From positions 62,001-126,000 of the forward strand of contig WMBV01000004.1 in the NCBI GenBank assembly GCA_017745595.1: a stretch of DNA of 64,000 nt. Reading direction: 5' to 3'. The first letter of the stretch is position 1; each line of letters starts with the position of its first letter. Below the pieces are notes generated by a model. It saw nothing but the letters and a program-made list of their open reading frames with translations. It searched no databases and had not been told where the DNA came from. Both the position numbers and the translations under genes were made by a program. Origin of the DNA: Bordetella petrii (GTDB lineage: Bacteria > Pseudomonadota > Gammaproteobacteria > Burkholderiales > Burkholderiaceae_B). This document shows, in pieces, positions 1-8,502 of this stretch.

Positions 1-31
1 GCCGCCGCCCTTTTCACAAAAAGGGGAAGCC

Positions 32-526
32 ATGCTTCGATGTTTTGTAGCCGCGACCGAGCGCCTGTCGCGCGCCGCGGGTGTATTGGCCGGGCTCTTG
101 CTGCTGGTGGCCATGATCGTGGTCTGCCAGATGATATTCATGCGCTACGTGTTCAGGGCGCCCACCAGCTGGCAGACGGAAGTGGTGGTGTTTTCGGCGA
201 CCGCGGCGATTTTCATCGGCGCGCCGTATGTGCTGTTGAGGCACGGCCACGTGGGCGTCGAGGTCATCGAATTGCTGCTGCGCGACCACGCCTTGCGGCG
301 CCTGAAGCTGGCGGCCGCCATCCTGGGGCTGGCGTTCTGCGTGATCATGGCGGTGGCCAGCGGCATGTATTGGTACGCCGCCTGGGACGGCGGCTGGACC
401 ACGCCCACGATCGACGCCATTTCGCTGTGGATCCCGCTGGCGCCCATGGTGCTGGGATTCATCTTGCTCAGCCTGCAGTACCTGGTTGAGATTCTCAAGA
501 TCTGCTCGCCAGGAGAATACGCATGA
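32..526 (+). CDS. dctQ: TRAP transporter small permease (DctQ type)
   Basis: Small integral membrane subunit of a tripartite ATP-independent periplasmic transporter, which imports organic acids using the ion gradient. The 164-residue protein has the family length and four hydrophobic segments (about 17-38, 52-70, 90-112, 130-153), with the typical helix-1 stretch and an early W-Q-T-E-V-V-V-F motif. An AAGGGGA ribosome site at 21-27 supports the ATG at 32. The gene overlaps the large permease by 4 bp (ATGA), so the two are translationally coupled. The periplasmic receptor gene would be expected upstream, outside the window. Substrate cannot be read from this subunit. Confidence 0.9.
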   Translation: MLRCFVAATERLSRAAGVLAGLLLLVAMIVVCQMIFMRYVFRAPTSWQTEVVVFSATAAIFIGAPYVLLRHGHVGVEVIELLLRDHALRRLKLAAAILGLAFCVIMAVASGMYWYAAWDGGWTTPTIDAISLWIPLAPMVLGFILLSLQYLVEILKICSPGEYA

Positions 527-1839
527 GTCCAATCTGGGCAGCTGTCACCATCATCGGCGCGTTGTTCGTCTTCCTGGGCACCGGCATGCCCATCGCCTTC
601 GCGCTCGGCCTGGCCGCCGTGGGCGGGCTGTTCCTCGACATGGGGCCTTCGGTGATCGAGGTGCTGGCCGAGACCATGTTCGCGGGCATCGCCAACCTGG
701 CCTATGTCTCGATTCCCATGTTCGTGCTCATGGGCGCCATCGTGGCCGGCACGCCGGCCGGGGGCGATCTGTACAAGGCACTGGACCGCTGGCTGTACAA
801 GGTCCCCGGCGGGCTGGTGCTGTCGAACATCGGCGCCTGCGCGATTTTTGCCGGCATGACGGGTTCCAGCCCGGCCACTTGCGCCGCGATCGGCAAAATG
901 GGCATTCCCGAAATGATGAACCGGGGCTATCCGGCGTCGGTCGCCACCGGCTCCATCGCGGCGGGCGGCACGCTGGGCATCCTGATTCCGCCCTCGGTCA
1001 CCATGATCGTCTACGGGATATCCACCCAGACCTCGATCGGCCGCCTGTTCCTGGCGGGCGTGCTGCCGGGCCTGATGCTCACCGCCATGTTCATGGCCTG
1101 GGCCCTGTTCGATGCGCGCCGCAAGGGGTTCAGCTTCAGCGTGGGCAAGGTGTCGTACTCGCTGCGCGACAAGCTGGCCACCTTGCCGCGCGTACTGCCG
1201 CTGCTGATGATCGTGGTGGGCTTGCTGTTCGTGCTGTATGGCGGCGTCGCCACTCCTTCCGAAGCGGCCGGGGCCGGCGCCATGCTGACCCTGCTGGTGG
1301 TGGCGGTGGTCTACCGGCTGGTGCGCATGAAGACCTATACCGGCATTTTCGGTTCGGCCATGCGCGAAAGCGTGATGATCATGATGATCATGGCCTCGGC
1401 GGAGCTGTTCGCGTTCGCCCTGTCGTCGATGTTCATCACCCAGACGGTGGCGCAATCCATCGCCGCGCTCGAGGTCAACCGCTGGGTGCTGATGGGCATG
1501 ATCAACGTGTTCCTGCTGGTGGCGGGCATGTTCCTGCCGCCGGTGGCGGTGATCGTGATGGCGGCGCCCCTGCTGTATCCGATCATCATCCAGGCGGGCT
1601 TCGACCCCTACTGGTTCGCCGTGGTGCTGACGATCAATATGGAAATCGGTCTGATTACTCCGCCCATCGGCCTGAATCTGTTCGTATTGAATTCCATCGC
1701 GCCGCAGGTACCCACCAAAGACGTGTTGTGGGGGTCGCTGCCCTATGTCCTGGTGATGCTGGCCGGCATCGTGGTGTTGTGCGCGTTCCCCGAGATCGTC
1801 ACCTGGCTGCCCGAGCGGATCATGGGGCCGGCCTCGTAG
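523..1839 (+). CDS. dctM: TRAP transporter large permease (DctM type)
   Basis: Large membrane subunit of the TRAP transporter, the 12-helix translocation channel. The 438-residue length is standard for DctM. Family signatures are visible: a G-x-P-I-A-F-A-L-G start of helix 1-2, the F-A-G-M-T-G-S-S-P-A-T loop near 110-120, G-T-L-G-I-L-I-P-P-S near 150, and E-I-G-L-I-T-P-P-I-G-L-N near 370. It begins inside the last codons of the small permease gene. About 155 bp separate it from the next gene, an ABC receptor, so the TRAP operon most likely ends here. Confidence 0.93.
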   Translation: MSPIWAAVTIIGALFVFLGTGMPIAFALGLAAVGGLFLDMGPSVIEVLAETMFAGIANLAYVSIPMFVLMGAIVAGTPAGGDLYKALDRWLYKVPGGLVLSNIGACAIFAGMTGSSPATCAAIGKMGIPEMMNRGYPASVATGSIAAGGTLGILIPPSVTMIVYGISTQTSIGRLFLAGVLPGLMLTAMFMAWALFDARRKGFSFSVGKVSYSLRDKLATLPRVLPLLMIVVGLLFVLYGGVATPSEAAGAGAMLTLLVVAVVYRLVRMKTYTGIFGSAMRESVMIMMIMASAELFAFALSSMFITQTVAQSIAALEVNRWVLMGMINVFLLVAGMFLPPVAVIVMAAPLLYPIIIQAGFDPYWFAVVLTINMEIGLITPPIGLNLFVLNSIAPQVPTKDVLWGSLPYVLVMLAGIVVLCAFPEIVTWLPERIMGPAS

Positions 1840-1995
1840 CGCGGGGAGGGCGCGCGCCGTTTCAGGGATTTCCCGCGCCGCAAAGGCCCCGCCGACACGT
1901 TAGACTTAGCGGTTTCACGGCCGGCGGGGCCGGCGGGAGGCCGCCGGCGGCGGCCATGACGACGAACACACCCTACGGTGCAAGGAGCAACCCCT

Positions 1996-2970
1996 ATGCT
2001 GATCGGAAAAAAACATTTTCTGACGGTGGGCGCCCTGGCGGCGGCGCTGGCTATCCACGCCGCCCCGGCCATGGCGCAGCAGAAATCGGTGGCCGTCACG
2101 GCCATCGTCGAACACCCCGCGCTGGATGCCGTGCGCGATGGCGTGCAAGACGCTCTGAAGCAGGCCGGCTACGAGCCCGGCAAGAACCTCAAATGGCAAT
2201 ATCAAAGCGCCCAGGGCAACACCGGCACCGCCGCCCAGATCGCGCGCAAGTTCGTGGGCGACCGGCCCGACGCCATCGTGGCCATCGCCACGCCGTCGGC
2301 GCAATCGGTCGTGGCGGCCACCAAAGACGTGCCCGTGGTGTATTCGGCCGTCACCGATCCGGTGGCGGCGCAGCTGGTGCCCAGCATGGACGCCTCGGGC
2401 ACCAACGTCACCGGCGTGTCCGACCTGCTGGCTCTCGACAAGCAGATCGAACTGATCAAGAAGGTCGTGCCCGGGGCCAAGCGGGTCGGCATGGTCTACA
2501 ACCCCGGCGAAGCCAACTCGGTGGTGGTGGTCAAGCAACTGCAAGACCTGCTGCCCAAGGCCGGCATGACCCTGGTCGAGGCCGCCGCGCCGCGCACGGT
2601 CGACGTGGCCTCGGCCGCGCGCAGCCTGATCGGCAAGGTCGACGTCATCTACACCAATACCGACAACAACGTGGTGTCGGCCTATGAATCGCTGGTCAAG
2701 GTGGGCAACGACGCCAAGATCCCGCTGGTGGCCTCGGACACCGACAGCGTCAAGCGCGGCGCCATCGCGGCCCTGGGCATCGACTACCACGACCTGGGCG
2801 TGCAGACGGGCAAGATCGTGGTGCGCATTCTGAAGGGCGAGAAACCCGGCGCCATCCCGTCCGAAACCAGCTCCAACCTGCGTTTGTTCGTCAACCCGGG
2901 CGCGGCCGCCAAGCAGGGTGTTACCCTGTCCGATGCGCTGCTCAAGTCGGCCGCCGAGGTCGTCAAGTAA
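1996..2970 (+). CDS. ABC transporter substrate-binding protein (TrpX/DUF534 family)
   Basis: Periplasmic receptor for an ABC importer encoded with the two following genes. The 324-residue protein starts with a cleavable signal peptide (M-L-I-G-K-K-H, hydrophobic core, A-P-A-M-A-Q) and carries the family pattern V-A-V-T-A-I-V-E-H-P-A-L-D-A-V-R-D-G followed by I-A-R-K-F-V-G-D-R-P-D-A-I-V-A-I-A-T-P. The ATG at 1996 is preferred over a GTG at 1978 because AAGGAG lies at 1982-1987, 8 bases before it. Family members bind amino acids, in some bacteria tryptophan; nothing nearby fixes the ligand here. Confidence 0.88.
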   Translation: MLIGKKHFLTVGALAAALAIHAAPAMAQQKSVAVTAIVEHPALDAVRDGVQDALKQAGYEPGKNLKWQYQSAQGNTGTAAQIARKFVGDRPDAIVAIATPSAQSVVAATKDVPVVYSAVTDPVAAQLVPSMDASGTNVTGVSDLLALDKQIELIKKVVPGAKRVGMVYNPGEANSVVVVKQLQDLLPKAGMTLVEAAAPRTVDVASAARSLIGKVDVIYTNTDNNVVSAYESLVKVGNDAKIPLVASDTDSVKRGAIAALGIDYHDLGVQTGKIVVRILKGEKPGAIPSETSSNLRLFVNPGAAAKQGVTLSDALLKSAAEVVK

Positions 2971-2976
2971 GCGGCG

Positions 2977-3011
2977 GCCGCCGGCAGGCAGGCCGGCGGC
3001 GCGTGTTTTTT
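2977..3011 (+). terminator. Hairpin with T-run between receptor and permease genes
   Basis: A 9-bp perfect GC stem (GCCGCCGGC at 2977-2985 with GCCGGCGGC at 2992-3000, 6-base loop) is followed by GCGTG and six T. It directly follows the receptor stop codon. Such a partial terminator would let the receptor be made in excess over the permease and ATPase. Confidence 0.5.
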
Positions 3012-3074
3012 CACTGAATACCATTCAAGGCGGCGCCCGCCGGGCCCACGAGGCGCGGCGGGCCGATTCGATTC

Positions 3075-3965
3075 ATGTCCCTGTTCTCTTTGCTTGGCGC
3101 CCTGGAAATCGGTCTGGTTTTCAGCCTGGTTGCGCTGGGCGTGCTGATCTCTTTCCGGCTGCTGCGTTTTCCCGACCTGACCGTCGACGGCAGTTTTCCG
3201 CTGGGCGGCGCCGTGGCCGCCACGCTCATCTCGGGCGGCATGGACCCCTTTTCGGCCACCGTGGCCGCCACCGCGGCCGGTGCCGTGGCGGGGCTGATCA
3301 CCGGCTGGCTCAACGTCAGGCTGCGCATCATGGACCTGCTGGCCAGCATCCTGATGATGATCGCGCTGTATTCCGTCAACCTGCGTATCATGGGCAAGCC
3401 GAACGTGCCCCTGATCACCGAACCCACCGTGTTCACCATTTTGCAGCCCGGCTGGCTCAGCGATTACGTGGCGCGCCCGCTGATCCTGGTCGTGGTCGTG
3501 GTGGCGGTCAAGCTGCTGCTCGACTGGTTCCTGGCCACCCAGACCGGCCTGGCCATGCGCGCCACCGGTTCCAACGGCCGCATGGCGCGGGCTCAGGGCG
3601 TCAATACCGGAGGCATGGTGCTGGCCGGCATGGCCCTGTCGAATGCGCTGGTAGGCCTGGCGGGGGCCTTGTTCGCGCAAACCCAGGGCGGGGCCGACAT
3701 CTCCATGGGCATCGGCACCATCGTCATCGGGCTGGCCGCCGTCATCGTCGGCGAAAGCATCCTGCCGTCGCGCAAGCTGGTGCTGGCCACGCTGGCCGTC
3801 ATCCTGGGCGCCATCGTGTATCGCTTCTTTATCGCGCTGGCGCTCAACAGCGACTTCATCGGCCTGCAGGCGCAAGACCTCAACCTGGTCACCGCCGTGC
3901 TGGTCACCATTGCCCTGGTCATTCCCATGATGAAGCGCCGCCTGCTCGGCAAAAAAGGAGCCTGA
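3075..3965 (+). CDS. ABC transporter permease (TrpY-like, BPD_transp_2 family)
   Basis: Membrane subunit of the ABC importer whose receptor lies just upstream. The 296-residue protein has about eight to nine hydrophobic helices and the family signature R-F-P-D-L-T-V-D-G-S-F near residues 33-43, as well as G-L-A-M-R-A-T-G-S-N near 157-166, where the ATPase is contacted. No strong ribosome site precedes the ATG at 3075; the start is chosen because the hydrophobic N-terminus begins immediately. The ATPase gene follows after 2 bp. It is the permease partner expected for DUF534 receptors. Confidence 0.88.
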   Translation: MSLFSLLGALEIGLVFSLVALGVLISFRLLRFPDLTVDGSFPLGGAVAATLISGGMDPFSATVAATAAGAVAGLITGWLNVRLRIMDLLASILMMIALYSVNLRIMGKPNVPLITEPTVFTILQPGWLSDYVARPLILVVVVVAVKLLLDWFLATQTGLAMRATGSNGRMARAQGVNTGGMVLAGMALSNALVGLAGALFAQTQGGADISMGIGTIVIGLAAVIVGESILPSRKLVLATLAVILGAIVYRFFIALALNSDFIGLQAQDLNLVTAVLVTIALVIPMMKRRLLGKKGA

Positions 3966-3967
3966 CC

Positions 3968-4762
3968 ATGCTGCGCGCACAAGACCTGAAAATCACTTTC
4001 AATGCGGGCACCCCCATCGAGACGCGGGCCCTGCGCGGCCTGTCGCTTGAAATTCCCAGCGGCCAGTTCGTGACCGTCATCGGCTCCAACGGCGCCGGCA
4101 AATCCACCTTTCTGAACGCCGTGTCGGGCGACCTGCCCGTCGATGCGGGCCGCATCGAGATCGACGGCGCCGATGTCACCCGCGAGCCCGTCTGGCGGCG
4201 CGCCGAGCGCGTGGCGCGCGTCTTCCAGGATCCGATGGCGGGCACCTGCGAAGATCTCACCATCGAAGAAAACATGGCCCTGGCCCAGTTGCGCGGCGCC
4301 CGCCGCGGCTTCTGCCGGGCGGTCAAGGCGTCGATGCGCGAGGGCTTTCGCGAACGGCTGGCCACGCTGGGGCTGGGCCTGGAAAACCGCCTGACCGACC
4401 GCATCGGCCTGCTGTCGGGCGGGCAGCGCCAGGCCGTCAGCCTGCTGATGGCGGCCCTGCAGCCGTCGCGCATCCTGCTGCTCGACGAACACACCGCGGC
4501 GCTCGACCCCCGCACCGCCGATTTCGTGCTGCGGCTGACCGCGCGCATCGTGGCCGAAACCAAGCTGACCACCATGATGGTCACGCACAGCATGCGGCAG
4601 GCGCTCGACGTGGGCGAGCGCACCATCATGCTGCACCAGGGCCAGGTGGTGCTCGACGTCGCGGGCGAGCAGCGCCGGGGCATGGACGTGCCCGACCTGC
4701 TGGCCATGTTCGAGCGCGTGCGAGGCGAACAACTGTCGGACGATGCGCTGTTGCTGGGATAG
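3968..4762 (+). CDS. ABC transporter ATP-binding protein (TrpZ-like)
   Basis: Cytoplasmic ATPase of the same importer, 264 residues. Walker A reads G-S-N-G-A-G-K-S near residues 38-45, the signature L-S-G-G-Q-R-Q-A near 154, and Walker B I-L-L-L-D-E-H near 172. The residue after the Walker B glutamate is His rather than the more common Pro, as in this subfamily. The start at 3968 sits right after the permease stop with the AAAGGAG of the permease end serving as ribosome site. An open frame extends far upstream to 2918 but that part overlaps the permease and is not protein-like. Confidence 0.9.
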   Translation: MLRAQDLKITFNAGTPIETRALRGLSLEIPSGQFVTVIGSNGAGKSTFLNAVSGDLPVDAGRIEIDGADVTREPVWRRAERVARVFQDPMAGTCEDLTIEENMALAQLRGARRGFCRAVKASMREGFRERLATLGLGLENRLTDRIGLLSGGQRQAVSLLMAALQPSRILLLDEHTAALDPRTADFVLRLTARIVAETKLTTMMVTHSMRQALDVGERTIMLHQGQVVLDVAGEQRRGMDVPDLLAMFERVRGEQLSDDALLLG

Positions 4763-4780
4763 GCGCGGCCTTGTGCCGGC

Positions 4781-4863
4781 GGTGTCAGGCACCCTGCGGG
4801 AGCCTGACACCTGGCAGATCAAGCTTGCAGCAGGTGTCTGACTCCCGCAGGGTGTCAGACATC
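4781..4863. repeat. Paired palindromic repeat, locus A
   Basis: Two about 33-bp imperfect palindromes of the GTGTCAGG/CCTGACAC and GTGTCTGAC/GTCAGACA type (4781-4813 and 4831-4863), placed head to head with 17 bp between. Lies between convergent genes (ABC ATPase and modE) and may act as a two-way transcription stop. One of seven such loci in the window. Confidence 0.85.
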
Positions 4864-4897
4864 TGCCCGCAGCGCTTCGGAGGCGGGATTTTCCGCC

Positions 4898-5704
4898 CTA
4901 AGCCACCACCCCCAATATCACGCTCGAGGCATTGAACACCGCCAGCGCGGGCACGCCCGGGGCCAGCCCCAGGGCCCGCGCGCTGTCTTGGGTGACGATG
5001 GCGGCCAGGGTGCCGCCGCCGTCCAGGTCCAGGATCACTTCGCTGTTGACCGCGCCCTCGCGCACCTGCGCCACCGTGCCGGCCAATTGGTTGCTGGCCG
5101 ACAGGCGCGTGCCGTCGCCGGGCAGGGCGATCAGCACCGAGGGCGCCTTGATCAGGGCGATGGCTTCCGCGCCCACGGCCAGCCCCAGGTCGAGGGTGCT
5201 GTCGCGCGTGATGGTGGCCACGATATGGTGGCCGCCCGCGATGCGCAGGCAGATTTCGTCGTTCACCGCGCCGGGGCGGATGGCGCTGACGGTGCCCAGC
5301 AACTTGTTGCGGGCGCTGGTCTTCAGCATGATGCGCCTCATCAGGTTCAGTTCGTCGGCGGCGTCCAGCCCGGCCTGCGCCAGGTGCGCCATGACGCGCC
5401 GGTGTTCGGCTTCCAGGGCCTGGAAGGTGGCCACCAGCTTGTGGGCGCGCGCGGTCAGGCGCGCGCCGCCGCCGCCCTTGCCGCCCGTGGCCCGCAGCAC
5501 CAGGGGCTCGCCGGCCAGGTTGTTCATGGCGTCGATGGCATCCCAGGCACCCTTGTAGCTCATGCCCACCGCGCGCGCCGCGGCGCTGATCGAGCCGGTG
5601 GCGTCGATCTGGGTCAGCAAGTCGATGCGGCTTTTGCCGCCCCAGGTCTGGGTGCCGGCACGCAGCCAGATCGAGCCGTCGAGTTCAAGCGGAGTAGAGG
5701 ACAT
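4898..5704 (-). CDS. modE: ModE family molybdate-responsive regulator
   Basis: DNA-binding repressor/activator that senses molybdate. The 268-residue protein (E. coli ModE is 262) has an N-terminal LysR-like winged helix (S-R-I-D-L-L-T-Q-I-D through about residue 90, with the S-Y-K-G-A-W-D-A-I recognition helix) and two C-terminal TOBE/Mop repeats, about 115-185 and 193-260, each with the S-A-R-N-K-L or S-A-S-N-Q-L start that binds oxyanion. The ATG at 5704 gives the family length; an in-frame ATG at 5728 would add eight residues. No modABC transporter is next to it. It may adjust genes for molybdoenzymes such as the sulfite dehydrogenase at 42-43 kb, but that is inference. Confidence 0.92.
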   Translation of the reverse strand: MSSTPLELDGSIWLRAGTQTWGGKSRIDLLTQIDATGSISAAARAVGMSYKGAWDAIDAMNNLAGEPLVLRATGGKGGGGARLTARAHKLVATFQALEAEHRRVMAHLAQAGLDAADELNLMRRIMLKTSARNKLLGTVSAIRPGAVNDEICLRIAGGHHIVATITRDSTLDLGLAVGAEAIALIKAPSVLIALPGDGTRLSASNQLAGTVAQVREGAVNSEVILDLDGGGTLAAIVTQDSARALGLAPGVPALAVFNASSVILGVVA

Positions 5705-5834
5705 GGCAACGGAATAAAGGCATCGCATAGTGTAGCGGCGGGGCCGGGCACCCAGACAATGCGAATGAGATTGTGTTGCAAGTTTGCGGGCTTCGCGGCA
5801 TGATGCCTGCCGAGACTACCTCGCGGAGAATCCG

Positions 5835-6428
5835 ATGAAACGCCTTGCGTTCCTGCCCGTCCTGGCCGTTGCCAGCCTGCTGTCGGCCTGCGCGTCGGGG
5901 CCTTCCATCCGTAGCGATTACGACCATGGCGCCGATTTCGCCCAGTACCGCAGTTTCGGTTTCATGTCGCCGTTGGGCACCGACAAGGCCGGCTACAGTT
6001 CGCTGCTGACCGAGCGCCTGAAAACCGCCACGCGCAGCCAGATGGAAATGCGCGGCTATACCTACACCGAACAGGCGCCGGACCTGCTGATCAATTTCAA
6101 CGCCAAGCTGCAGCAAAAAACCGACGTCACGCCCGCGCCGCCGCCGCCCATGCCGTATTACGGCTATCGCGCCGGCTTCTATGGCGGCTGGCCGGGCTAT
6201 GGCTGGGGCAACGACGTCTATCAATACACCGAAGGCACCCTGAACATCGACCTGATCGATGCCAAGCGCAAGCAGCTGGTGTGGGAAGGGGTCAGCGCGG
6301 GCATCATCAATAATGTCGCCGAGGCCACGTCCACGCGGAACGTCGAGAACAGCGTCGCGCAGATTTTCAGCCGCTACCCGTTCCGCGCCGGCAGCGGCGC
6401 GGCGCAGGTGCCCGCCCCGCGCCCATGA
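5835..6428 (+). CDS. DUF4136 lipoprotein
   Basis: Predicted lipoprotein of 197 residues. A lipobox L-S-A-C puts the lipidated cysteine at residue 19 after a short hydrophobic signal. The mature part shows DUF4136 features: an early D-F-x-x-Y-R-S-F-G-F motif, a Y-x-Y-T-E-Q-A-P-D-L-L-I-N-F segment, then a G/Y/W-rich stretch around residues 110-130 and a closing region resembling the W-E-G-V-S-A-G-I-I-N-N family end. The ATG at 5835 follows CGGAGA at 5824-5829. It overlaps the patatin gene by 4 bp. Function of the family is not known. Confidence 0.85.
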   Translation: MKRLAFLPVLAVASLLSACASGPSIRSDYDHGADFAQYRSFGFMSPLGTDKAGYSSLLTERLKTATRSQMEMRGYTYTEQAPDLLINFNAKLQQKTDVTPAPPPPMPYYGYRAGFYGGWPGYGWGNDVYQYTEGTLNIDLIDAKRKQLVWEGVSAGIINNVAEATSTRNVENSVAQIFSRYPFRAGSGAAQVPAPRP

Positions 6429-7612
6429 CCGCGGCGGCGCCCCGGCGCGGCCGGCACCGGCCGGCGGCAGACCGCTACGACACGGTCGCGCTGGTCTTGC
6501 AGGGCGGCGGCGCCCTGGGGTCGTACCAGGCCGGGGTCTACGAAGGCCTGCACGAGGCCGGCATCCGCCCCAATTGGCTGGCCGGCATTTCGATCGGCGC
6601 CGTCAATGCCGCCATCATCGCCGGCTCGCCGCCCGACGAGCGCGTCGAGCGCCTGCGCGGCTTCTGGGAAAGCATCTGCCGCCCCACGGGGTTCTCGGCG
6701 TTGCCGTGGGGCGACACGCTGGCGCGGATGTTCCAGGGGGTGCCGTTCGGCTTCGGCTCGCCGGCCGCGAACGCGCAGCTGGCCGCCTTCCAGGCCCTGA
6801 CCTCGGGCCAGCCGGGGTTTTTCAAGCCGCGCTATCCGCCGCCGTACTGGCTGCACGGCGGCGGCCCCGCCGCCACCAGCTTCTACGACACCGCGCCGCT
6901 GGCGGCCACGCTGCGCCAATACGTGGATTTCGACCTGCTCAACCGCGGGCAGGTGCGGGCCAGCTTCGGCGCGGTCAACGTCCGTACCGGCAATTTTTCG
7001 TATTTCGACAGCACCCGCACGCCGCTGCGGGCCGAACACATCATGGCGTCGGGCGCCTTGCCGCCCGGTTTCCCCGCCATCGAGATCGACGGCGAATACT
7101 ATTGGGACGGCGGCGTGGTGTCGAACACGCCGCTGGCGCAGGTGCTGTCGGCGCACCCCATGCGGGACACCCTGGCGTTCCAGGTCGACCTGTGGCCCGC
7201 GCGCGGCCCCTTGCCCACCAACCTGGAAGAGGTGGCCGAGCGGCAGAAAGACATCCAGTATTCCAGCCGCACCCGCACCGTCACCGACACTTTCCGGCGG
7301 GTGCTCAAGCTGCGCCGCAGCCTGCAGCGCCTGCTGGAACGCCTGCCCGAGCACGAGCGCGACAGCCCCGAGCTGGCCGATATCCGCGAGCAGGCCTGTA
7401 CGCCGGCGGTCAATGTCGTCAATCTGATCTACGAAGCCAAGCACTACGAGCGCAACTCGAAAGACTACGAGTTCGGCTCGGAAGCCATGCGCGAGCACTG
7501 GGGCAGCGGCCTGGCCGACATCCGGCGTACCCTGGCCGACCCGGCCGTGCTCGCCCGGCCGTCGGCCGACCAGAGCTTCGTGGCGCACGACGTGCATCGC
7601 CGCGGGCATTGA
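6425..7612 (+). CDS. Patatin-like phospholipase with DUF3734
   Basis: Lipid acyl hydrolase of 395 residues. The glycine-rich oxyanion loop G-G-G-A-L-G-S-Y (27-34), the nucleophile motif G-I-S-I-G (Ser56) and the catalytic D-G-G (Asp about 228) form the Ser-Asp dyad of patatins. The C-terminal about 130 residues fit DUF3734, found in bacterial patatins of this type, some involved in polyhydroxyalkanoate or membrane lipid turnover. No signal peptide, so cytoplasmic. Start codon overlaps the stop of the upstream lipoprotein gene (ATGA), giving a two-gene operon. Confidence 0.9.
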   Translation: MTAAAPRRGRHRPAADRYDTVALVLQGGGALGSYQAGVYEGLHEAGIRPNWLAGISIGAVNAAIIAGSPPDERVERLRGFWESICRPTGFSALPWGDTLARMFQGVPFGFGSPAANAQLAAFQALTSGQPGFFKPRYPPPYWLHGGGPAATSFYDTAPLAATLRQYVDFDLLNRGQVRASFGAVNVRTGNFSYFDSTRTPLRAEHIMASGALPPGFPAIEIDGEYYWDGGVVSNTPLAQVLSAHPMRDTLAFQVDLWPARGPLPTNLEEVAERQKDIQYSSRTRTVTDTFRRVLKLRRSLQRLLERLPEHERDSPELADIREQACTPAVNVVNLIYEAKHYERNSKDYEFGSEAMREHWGSGLADIRRTLADPAVLARPSADQSFVAHDVHRRGH

Positions 7613-7660
7613 CATCCGGGGCAGGGCGGGCGCAAGCCGGGTAGCCAGGTGGTATAGCCA

Positions 7661-7750
7661 GGTGTCTGACTCCCGTAGGGTGTCAGACACCTTAGGGTGC
7701 GGGGTGCGTCAACTCGGCGGTGTCTGACACCCTTGCGGGTGTCAGACACC
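7661..7750. repeat. Paired palindromic repeat, locus B
   Basis: Two units, 7661-7691 and 7719-7750, each running GGTGTCTGAC to GTCAGACACC. The second unit is an almost perfect palindrome. Sits just 3-prime of the patatin gene. Confidence 0.88.
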
Positions 7751-7970
7751 TGAGACGACCCGAGACGCCAGGGGGCCAGACATCGCCCTGAGGCGGAGCG
7801 CGTCAAGGCCCTGGACGTAAGACTTGTCTGGTTCCCGCCGCGGGGTGTCGCGGCGCAGCGCGGCAAAACGGCCCGCCGAGTAGCCTTTGGCACGGACTGG
7901 CAATTCAGTGTGCCAGCCGCATGGCTAATCTGTCACTGCGTTGCAGTACGTCGCATTTTTTCTACCTCTC
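7751..7970. other. Intergenic region without recognisable gene
   Basis: Together with repeat locus B this fills the 358-bp gap between the patatin gene and the winged-helix gene. No convincing small open frame, terminator or consensus promoter was seen. It should hold the promoter of the downstream regulator. Confidence 0.4.
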
Positions 7971-8384
7971 ATGGCTACTTCCTCGTTAACTTTCGTGGCC
8001 CCCGAATGGCCGGCTTCCGCCGCGTACGCGCCTCGCAGCGATGGCGATGGCTGGTGGGGCCTGCTGTACCAGGGCTGGATGCTCAGCACGCCCCGCGGCC
8101 AGCGCCTGAACCTGACCGCCACCGAGCGCGCCTGTTTTCTCTGCCTGTTGGCCAGCCCGCAGCGCGAGCTCACGCGCGAGGCGCTGGCCCAGGTGCTGCC
8201 GCAGGCCAGCGTGCGCACCATCAACGTCTCCATCAGCCGGCTGCGCAAGAAGGTGCGGGCCGCCGGCGCCACCTTGCCGCTGCACACGGTGCACGGCATG
8301 GGCTACGTTTTTCTTGGCCATCTCCTCGCCGAAGACGCGTCGCCGGACGCAGCATACAGCGCGCAATACAGCAAGAATGCGTGA
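7971..8384 (+). CDS. Stand-alone OmpR/PhoB-type winged-helix protein
   Basis: A 137-residue protein made almost only of a Trans_reg_C DNA-binding domain (about residues 38-118): L-N-L-T-A-T-E-R-A-C-F, the L-T-R-E-A-L-A-Q-V-L helix, the recognition helix R-T-I-N-V-S-I-S-R-L-R-K-K-V and the wing H-T-V-H-G-M-G-Y-V-F. There is no phosphoacceptor receiver domain and no partner kinase nearby. The ATG at 7971 is chosen; a GTG or ATG further up at 7941 would add ten hydrophobic residues. It sits 118 bp before the efflux operon in the same direction, where a TetR or MarR repressor is normally found, so it may control that operon. Confidence 0.8.
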   Translation: MATSSLTFVAPEWPASAAYAPRSDGDGWWGLLYQGWMLSTPRGQRLNLTATERACFLCLLASPQRELTREALAQVLPQASVRTINVSISRLRKKVRAAGATLPLHTVHGMGYVFLGHLLAEDASPDAAYSAQYSKNA

Positions 8385-8502
8385 AAAGCTGTAGTTTTAA
8401 GACAAAAATACGGTACAGTAACGGGCTTCTCGGGCGCATCTCCATGCGTCCGATCCCGTGCGCGCGGGCTCGCGCGCCACGGTACTACTCCGTGAGGAAT
8501 CC

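Noticed and set aside
486..2687. 733-residue plus-strand frame across dctM and the receptor gene
   Set aside because: Arg/Gly-rich shadow produced by high GC; the real genes with signal peptide and helices are in other frames.
2918..4762. 614-residue plus-strand frame ending in the ABC ATPase
   Set aside because: The first about 350 residues overlap the permease in another frame and are low-complexity; the ATPase starts at 3968.
4781..4863. Insertion sequence ends
   Set aside because: No transposase or target duplication; the same paired palindromes recur at six other gene ends, so they are an interspersed repeat.
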